Positions 6,775 to 10,780 of a stretch of 10,780 nucleotides of DNA are shown here, in pieces (position 1 is the stretch's first letter; each line of letters begins with the position of its first letter). The stretch spans positions 1-10,780 of the forward strand of contig JAANXC010000085.1 of the NCBI GenBank assembly GCA_018263495.1. The letters run 5' to 3'. The notes under the pieces were generated by a model that did not search any database, had not been told where the DNA came from, and was given only the letters and a program-made list of their open reading frames with translations. The stretch comes from Nitrososphaerota archaeon. GTDB lineage: Archaea > Thermoproteota > Nitrososphaeria > Nitrososphaerales > Nitrosopumilaceae. Made by a program: the position numbers and the translations under genes.

Positions 6775-7407
6775 TTAGCATTTTGTAACAGAATAAATTC
6801 TATTTTCAAAATTGGCAGTCTTAAAGTTCAATTTCTCTTCAGGATCATCTTCTCTCATCTTGCTCAAGTTTTCTAATTCTACCAAGGCTTCTCCCTTGAA
6901 TCCTGACGATGAACCAAAAACAGCATCTACTAACTGGGTTCCATGGTCGCCATTTTTTACATCATTTACAATCTCATAGAATTTTTTGATGTCCTTCTTT
7001 GAAACAGCATGACCGTTTGGCTTGTTAAAGCCAACGGCAATATACATACCGTTATTTTTGACAGCTATTGGAATCTTGTGATTTTTTCCAGATTTTCCAG
7101 GTATTGTTTCGTTGATCAGCATCTCACACTTATGGTACATGCTGGATACATACGCAAAAAATCTATACTGTGCATATTTACCCTCCTTATCTTCTTCGCA
7201 GTCAATGAAGACCCTATGTAGCAATTCAAGAGCCGCGTCATTCATGCTAGAAAGCCTATCATCAATTCTTCCCCGTTCCAGTAAATCTGAATTGCAATCT
7301 TTAGCAACCAATGACAATACAAAATCAGGCAAATTATAATTTTTTAAAGCTGCAACAAACGCACCAGATTGTGTTATTCCAAAGTTAGGAAAGCCCTTCT
7401 TTACCAA
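6775..7407 (-). CDS. Hypothetical protein, 210 residues
   Basis: Not recognised. It converges on the HExxH gene with six bases between stops, and is divergent from aconitase. The start is TTG at 7407, directly after an in-frame TAA, so no longer form exists; the next methionine (residue 55) would discard a plausible domain. The N-terminal half is helical (FGITQSGAFVAALKNYNLP, then ALELLHRVFIDCEED). The C-terminal half looks like alternating strands and helices: KIPIAVKNNGMYIAVGF, VSKKDIKKFYEIVNDVK, LVDAVFGSSSGFKGEALVEL. That layout recalls restriction-endonuclease-like folds, in which a helix is followed by a strand with S/G and a GF-x-x-x-A turn, but the usual catalytic D...ExK is not evident. 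No signal peptide or membrane segment. Confidence 0.6.
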   Translation of the reverse strand: MVKKGFPNFGITQSGAFVAALKNYNLPDFVLSLVAKDCNSDLLERGRIDDRLSSMNDAALELLHRVFIDCEEDKEGKYAQYRFFAYVSSMYHKCEMLINETIPGKSGKNHKIPIAVKNNGMYIAVGFNKPNGHAVSKKDIKKFYEIVNDVKNGDHGTQLVDAVFGSSSGFKGEALVELENLSKMREDDPEEKLNFKTANFENRIYSVTKC

Positions 7408-7545
7408 TTATAACCCTCAATAAAATAACACGAAAAAATTCCTCGCAGCACTCATTCAAAATAGCGTTTTTCTCTTATAATTGTATACGAAAACACCAAA
7501 AGCGCGTTAATTCGGTTTATAAATAAAAAATTCCATTGAAAATTA
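7408..7545. promoter_or_regulatory. Divergent promoter region, 210-residue gene / aconitase
   Basis: This 138-base A/T-rich gap separates two divergent genes. It holds the aconitase TATA box (7516-7525) and, on the minus strand, TTATTTTATT at about 7419-7428. The latter sits only about 17 bases before the TTG at 7407, so the promoter of that gene is uncertain. No RNA structure or repeat stands out. Confidence 0.45.
7516..7525 (+). promoter_or_regulatory. TATA box of aconitase
   Basis: TTTATAAATA is a near-perfect archaeal TATA box centred about 26 bases before the TTG at 7546. Transcription should therefore start at or next to that codon. This placement supports TTG as the real, leaderless start. 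Confidence 0.65.
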
Positions 7546-9828
7546 TTGGAAAAAATTGAAATTAACACCACATCAGAAATGGTTGAAAGCGTATACTCGA
7601 AATTAGAAAAAAATATCTCCGCATACAGGAAGACAGTAAGCAGGTCTCTAACTTTAACAGAAAAAATTCTTGCGGGACATCTGGAAGAAAGTTTTCTTGA
7701 AAAAAATTTAGACAGTGATGGAAGTTATGTGTTCTTACAACCGGATAGGGTTGCACTTCAGGACGTTACAGGCCAAATGGTTATGCTTCAGTTTATGCAA
7801 ACTGGACTAAGTACTGCGGCTCTACCTACAACCGTCCACTGTGACCATCTGATCCAGGCCAGGACGGAAGGAAAGTCAGACACAAAGCTAGCAATTTATG
7901 AAAACAACGAGGTCTACAAATTTTTGGAATCATCTGCAAGTAAATATGGCGTGGGATTTTGGAAACCTGGCGCAGGAATTATTCATCAAGTAATTTTAGA
8001 AAACTATGCGTTTCCTGGCGGTCTGATGATTGGTACAGACTCTCACACACCAAACGCAGGCGGACTTGGAATGTTGGCTATTGGTGTTGGCGGTGTGGAT
8101 GCGGCAGAAACGATGGCTGGAATGCCATGGGAGATTCTATATCCAAGGCGCATTGGTGTTTATCTCAAAGGAGAGATGAATGGCTGGACAGCAGCAAAGG
8201 ATGTCATACTGTATGTTGCGGGAGAGCTCTCAGTTTCCGGCGGCACCAATTCTATAATAGAATATTTTGGTCCTGGTACCAAATCTATTAGCTGTACAGG
8301 CAAGGCTACAATCACTAACATGGGAGCAGAGATTGGTGCTACATGTTCAATCTTTCCATATGACGAAAGAATGGAGCTTTACCTAAAATCAACTGGCAGA
8401 GAGGAGATTGCAGAACTTGCAAACAAGTACAAGGAACATCTTGTGGGTGACTCGGAAATTGAAAACGATCCTGGTAAATATTTTGATAAAATTATAGAGA
8501 TTGATCTCTCAAAACTTGAACCACATGTGGTTGGTCCACACACTCCGGATCTTGCAAGACCAATATCAAAACTAGCTGAAGATGTAAAGAACAATAACTA
8601 TCTTGACAGCATTTCCGTTGCATTGATTGGAAGCTGTACAAACTCTTCGTATGAGGACATGTCAAGAGCTGCAAGTCTTGCAAAGCAAGCACAATCAAAG
8701 GGAATCAAAGCAAAAATTCCCTTGCTTGTAACTCCTGGTTCTGAACAAATTAGAGCTACCATAGAGAGAGATGGTCAGATTGACTCGCTGAAATCAATTG
8801 GTGCTACAGTTCTTGCAAATGCTTGTGGTCCTTGCATTGGACAATGGTCTAGACCAGAACTTAAGAAAGGAGAGCAAAACACCATAGTGACATCATACAA
8901 CCGTAATTTTCCAGGCAGGAACGACGGTAAGAGGGAAACAATGAACTTCATTGCAAGTCCCGAGTTGGTAATTGCACTAGCCTTAGGCGGAAATCTTTCT
9001 TTTAATCCATTAGATGATTCTCTCACTGGTTCTGATGGAAAGACATTCAAGCTTGATGCACCGGCAAGTGCACCAGACGTTCCTGATAATGGGTTTGTAG
9101 ACGCTGAGGATGTTTACATATCTCCATCAGAAAATCCTGACGCTGTGCAGGTGCTGATTGATCCTAATAGTGAAAGACTGCAAAAGCTTGAACCATTTAG
9201 CGCGTGGAATGGCAAGGACTTGAATGATCTCCGTGTGATGATTAAAGCAAAAGGAAAATGTACTACAGATCATATCTCACCTGCAGGTCCTTGGTTAAGA
9301 CTTAGAGGACACTTGGATAAGTTAAGTGATAATCTGTTGCTGGGAGCTGTCAACGCGTTCAATGACCAAGTCGGTCAAGCCAAAAACATGCTTAGCAATG
9401 AGATTGAAGGTTGTGCGCAGATTGCCAGACAATACAAGAAACAAAACATCTCCTGGGTCATAGTTGGCGATAACAACTATGGGGAGGGAAGCAGCCGTGA
9501 GCATGCAGCAATGACGCCACGCTTTTTGGGATGCACTGCTGTAGTTGCAAAAAGCTTTGCGCGAATCCATGAGACAAACCTCAAGAAGCAGGGAATACTT
9601 GCATTAACATTTGACAATCCTGATGACTATGAGAAAATTCATGAAGATGATCAGATCAGCATCAGCCAACTGGCTGGACTTGCTCCTGGAAAGCCTGTCG
9701 AGTGTAACATACTGCATGCAGATAAGACATCTGAGAAAATTGTGCTGAACCATTCCTATAATGACCTGCAGCTAGAATGGTTCAAGGCAGGCTCTGCGAT
9801 GAACTTTCTAAGAAAAAAACAAAATTAA
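7546..9828 (+). CDS. acn: Aconitate hydratase (aconitase), mitochondrial-like family
   Basis: Interconverts citrate and isocitrate through cis-aconitate with a [4Fe-4S] cluster; part of the TCA cycle, cytoplasmic. The 760-residue protein keeps the known active site: cluster cysteines C364 (GSCTNS), C427 and C430 (ACGPCIG); D100-H101 (VHCDH); D165-S166-H167 (GTDSHTPN); substrate arginines R453 and R458 (SYNRNFPGRNDG), R587 (WLRLRG), and S649-S650-R651 in GEGSSREHAA. Spacing follows mitochondrial aconitase with an offset of 0 to 7 residues. Domains 1-3 fill residues 1 to about 500, then a linker and the swivelling domain 4 (about 560-760). The start is TTG, supported by the TATA box 26 bases upstream; the next in-frame ATG (7579) would remove 11 residues. 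It converges on the tRNA gene two bases after its stop. Confidence 0.96.
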   Translation: MEKIEINTTSEMVESVYSKLEKNISAYRKTVSRSLTLTEKILAGHLEESFLEKNLDSDGSYVFLQPDRVALQDVTGQMVMLQFMQTGLSTAALPTTVHCDHLIQARTEGKSDTKLAIYENNEVYKFLESSASKYGVGFWKPGAGIIHQVILENYAFPGGLMIGTDSHTPNAGGLGMLAIGVGGVDAAETMAGMPWEILYPRRIGVYLKGEMNGWTAAKDVILYVAGELSVSGGTNSIIEYFGPGTKSISCTGKATITNMGAEIGATCSIFPYDERMELYLKSTGREEIAELANKYKEHLVGDSEIENDPGKYFDKIIEIDLSKLEPHVVGPHTPDLARPISKLAEDVKNNNYLDSISVALIGSCTNSSYEDMSRAASLAKQAQSKGIKAKIPLLVTPGSEQIRATIERDGQIDSLKSIGATVLANACGPCIGQWSRPELKKGEQNTIVTSYNRNFPGRNDGKRETMNFIASPELVIALALGGNLSFNPLDDSLTGSDGKTFKLDAPASAPDVPDNGFVDAEDVYISPSENPDAVQVLIDPNSERLQKLEPFSAWNGKDLNDLRVMIKAKGKCTTDHISPAGPWLRLRGHLDKLSDNLLLGAVNAFNDQVGQAKNMLSNEIEGCAQIARQYKKQNISWVIVGDNNYGEGSSREHAAMTPRFLGCTAVVAKSFARIHETNLKKQGILALTFDNPDDYEKIHEDDQISISQLAGLAPGKPVECNILHADKTSEKIVLNHSYNDLQLEWFKAGSAMNFLRKKQN

Positions 9829-9866
9829 CGTGGGGCCGATCGGAATCGAACCGACGACCTACGGGT

Positions 9867-9921
9867 TACTTCGCAGCTCCAAACTCACATCATCTTTTCA
9901 TCAGAGTTTGAACTTTAACCT
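9867..9921 (-). other. tRNA-Trp intron 2, canonical position 37/38
   Basis: A 55-base intron between G37 and A38. The bulge-helix-bulge is relaxed: C32-U33-C34-C35 faces GAAG (9872-9869) with one C-A mismatch, flanked by bulges A-G-A and T-A-A and by the GGG/CCC outer helix. Inside, CAAACTC (9910-9904) pairs with GAGTTTG (9886-9880), extendable by two pairs. The 17-base loop holds GATGA twice, three bases apart. A GGAG at 9880-9877 could pair perfectly with CTCC of the anticodon loop as an alternative fold, so the 3' end is less certain than the 5' end. Confidence 0.65.
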
Positions 9922-9930
9922 CTGGAGCCC

Positions 9931-9954
9931 TTAGCGGTGAACTTCGTAGTCACT
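9931..9954 (-). other. tRNA-Trp intron 1, non-canonical position 28/29
   Basis: A 24-base intron inside the 5' strand of the anticodon stem. The central four-pair helix forms between GGCG (tRNA 23-26, bases 9960-9957) and CGCT (9936-9933), one G-U. The bulges are A-C-A (cut after C28) and A-A-G (cut before G29). The inner helix is GTGA (9953-9950) with TCAC (9940-9937). No outer helix is visible, so this is a half or relaxed motif, as expected for introns outside 37/38. Confidence 0.75.
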
Positions 9955-10006
9955 GTCGCCCTACCAGGCTAGGCTACGACCCCACAAATTGAACTTGGCT
10001 GGCTTG

Positions 10007-10015
10007 AATTTTAAG
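10007..10015 (-). promoter_or_regulatory. Probable TATA box of tRNA-Trp
   Basis: On the minus strand this reads CTTAAAATT, centred about 28 bases before the tRNA 5' end, fitting initiation at or just before the mature 5' end. Confidence 0.5.
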
Positions 10016-10028
10016 TTATTTTACCAAG

Positions 10029-10036
10029 ATTTATTT
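10029..10036 (+). promoter_or_regulatory. Probable TATA box of the membrane-anchored protein gene
   Basis: ATTTATTT is centred about 27 bases before the ATG at 10060 and 21 before the ATG at 10054. It is divergent from the tRNA-Trp promoter, the two boxes lying about 20 bases apart. Confidence 0.4.
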
Positions 10037-10053
10037 GCGAAAATGTGGCTTTT

Positions 10054-10593
10054 ATGAAAATGGTAAAGCCCATTGTTTTAGTTGGAGTCGCCATTCCTAT
10101 AATTTTGGCAATACTTATCGTCATACCGATGCTTACCATGGAAGAAATTCCTATGTCAGCAATTAATCCTAATGACAAAATACAGATCGAGTTTACCAAA
10201 CATGATTTGAGAATAGTGTCATTTGGAGTTACAGAGAAATCGGTAGCAGATATGACGCAAGTTTTGATTATAGAGAATGATGGAACTGTTCAATATACTG
10301 AGGTCAAGGATGGAGTAAATCAGTCCCTAATCAAAAGTTCAATCAGTGATGCACAGTTGCAGAAGCTTACTGCGATGATTAAGGAGACTGGCTTTATGTC
10401 AATACCAAAAGAATCATTCCCAATCAAGGAGGATGTTGAAAGCTATACCAAATTTACCGTCAAAATTACATTAAACGGTGCAAAGACTCAGATTTTCTGG
10501 CCAGACCAAGACGCCACTGAAAAGTTCATTCCTCCAATAGTAACAGCAGTTGAAGAGGAATTGATAGGCATTATCGACGGAATAAGAGAATAA
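10054..10593 (+). CDS. Membrane-anchored hypothetical protein, extracytoplasmic domain
   Basis: About 179 residues. The N-terminus MKMVKPIVLVGVAIPIILAI continues to about residue 27 as one strongly hydrophobic segment after two lysines: an uncleaved anchor or signal peptide with no lipobox cysteine, so the rest should face outside the membrane. The exposed domain has a strand with ENDGTVQYTEV, a helix SDAQLQKLTAMIKETGF, then YTKFTVKITLNGAKTQIFW and a final helix PPIVTAVEEELIGII. The DGTVxY, LxxLxxxIxxxGF, and later strand-strand-helix pattern recalls small secreted domains of unknown role; no enzyme motif is seen. Starts at GTG 10045, ATG 10054 and ATG 10060 are all possible; I chose 10054, while the TATA spacing slightly favours 10060. 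Confidence 0.75.
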   Translation: MKMVKPIVLVGVAIPIILAILIVIPMLTMEEIPMSAINPNDKIQIEFTKHDLRIVSFGVTEKSVADMTQVLIIENDGTVQYTEVKDGVNQSLIKSSISDAQLQKLTAMIKETGFMSIPKESFPIKEDVESYTKFTVKITLNGAKTQIFWPDQDATEKFIPPIVTAVEEELIGIIDGIRE

Positions 10594-10597
10594 ATAG
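10588..10597 (+). promoter_or_regulatory. TATA box of pdxS
   Basis: GAATAAATAG is centred 25-26 bases before the pdxS ATG at 10618 and overlaps the stop codon of the preceding gene. The genes are thus packed tightly, yet pdxS likely has its own leaderless transcript. Confidence 0.55.
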
Positions 10598-10617
10598 TCT
10601 GAACGAGATTTTAGATC

Positions 10618-10780
10618 ATGATACCACTTTCCGGCGACTTGCCAAAAGCTAAAGGAGTCAAATCTGAAAGTGTAGACTCTATTGACGTCACCAAGGGAAC
10701 ATCCACCTTGAAGCGTGGCTTTGCTCACATGCTGAAGAATGGAGTTGTGATGGATGTTACAACTGTGGAGCAAGCACAAA
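10618..10780 (+). CDS. pdxS: Pyridoxal 5'-phosphate synthase lyase subunit (5' part)
   Basis: The frame opens at ATG 10618 and runs off the window end, giving 54 complete residues. After a short polar leader comes [20 protein letters not shown] followed by VTTVEQAQ, which matches the start of the PdxS barrel (G-T-x-x-L-K-R-G-F-A-x-M-L-K-x-G-V-x-M-D-V-x-x-x-E-Q-A). PdxS makes pyridoxal 5'-phosphate from ribose 5-phosphate, glyceraldehyde 3-phosphate and ammonia supplied by the glutaminase PdxT. The catalytic lysines lie beyond the window. Whether pdxT follows cannot be seen. The N-terminal leader is a little longer than in many homologues, but no nearer methionine precedes the conserved block. 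Confidence 0.92.
   Translation, partial: MIPLSGDLPKAKGVKSESVDSIDVTKGTSTLKRGFAHMLKNGVVMDVTTVEQAQ

Larger units (their letters stand above)
9831..9983 (-). tRNA. tRNA-Trp (anticodon CCA) with two introns
   Basis: Read on the minus strand. Acceptor stem GGGGTCG (9983-9977) pairs with CGGCCCC (9838-9832), one G-U, with discriminator A at 9831. D arm: GCCT/GGGC with loop AGCCTGGTA. T arm: GTCGG-TTCGATT-CCGAT. Variable loop AGGTC. Removing two introns (9954-9931 and 9921-9867) joins AC+GGG to pair with CCCGT, giving a perfect five-pair anticodon stem. The loop is C-U-CCA-G-A, anticodon at 9925-9923. Mature length is 74, without an encoded CCA end. Both introns fit bulge-helix-bulge cleavage by archaeal splicing endonuclease, the first much better than the second. 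TrpRS, which charges this tRNA, is in the same window. The gene ends two bases from the aconitase stop. Confidence 0.88.

Noticed and set aside
7959..9570. Open frames on both strands inside aconitase
   Set aside because: All lie within the aconitase gene; their translations are tryptophan- or cysteine-rich shadows.
9866..9874. Third tRNA-Trp intron next to the anticodon stem
   Set aside because: Using GGAG/CTCC as the central helix leaves about eight extra bases to remove, too few for a spliceable intron; the two-intron model gives a complete tRNA.
10011..10199. 62-residue minus-strand frame over the start of the membrane-anchored gene
   Set aside because: It is the antisense of the hydrophobic anchor region and covers both promoter boxes.

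Overview
The window is a compact, AT-rich archaeal chromosome segment. The organism is most likely an ammonia-oxidising Nitrososphaerota (Thaumarchaeota). Four things point to an archaeon: archaeal-type TrpRS and PheRS; TATA boxes about 25 bases ahead of start codons with no Shine-Dalgarno sequence (leaderless transcripts); a tRNA with bulge-helix-bulge introns; and a single-hairpin H/ACA guide RNA ending in ACA. The narrower assignment rests on protein resemblance and the stand-alone RAM-domain gene, and is inference.

Layout. 1-285: 3' end of coaD (CoA synthesis). 345-674: small unknown gene. 677-2067 (minus): trpS and a 94-residue downstream gene that overlap by 4 bases. 2191-5249: the pheS-pheT operon, overlapping by 10 bases. 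5250-5477: non-coding stretch holding a convincing H/ACA pseudouridylation guide RNA at about 5360-5432. 5478-5894: EVE-domain protein. 5938-6768: stand-alone RAM domain, then an unrecognised HExxH protein. 6775-7407 (minus): unknown 210-residue protein. 7546-9828: aconitase with all cluster ligands and catalytic residues. 9831-9983 (minus): tRNA-Trp(CCA) split by two introns, one at the unusual position 28/29. 10054-10593: membrane-anchored unknown protein. 10618-end: start of pdxS (vitamin B6 synthesis).

How the genes fit together. The theme is core translation and central metabolism: two aminoacyl-tRNA synthetases, the cognate tRNA for one of them (TrpRS and tRNA-Trp lie about 8 kb apart), an rRNA/tRNA modification guide, a possible reader of modified nucleotides, a TCA-cycle enzyme and two cofactor genes. 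There is no sign of a mobile element, CRISPR array or phage. The two points most worth a second look are non-coding: the H/ACA RNA and the doubly interrupted tRNA-Trp. Four genes appear to start with TTG, and two of those have TATA boxes placed so that the transcript would begin at or next to the TTG.
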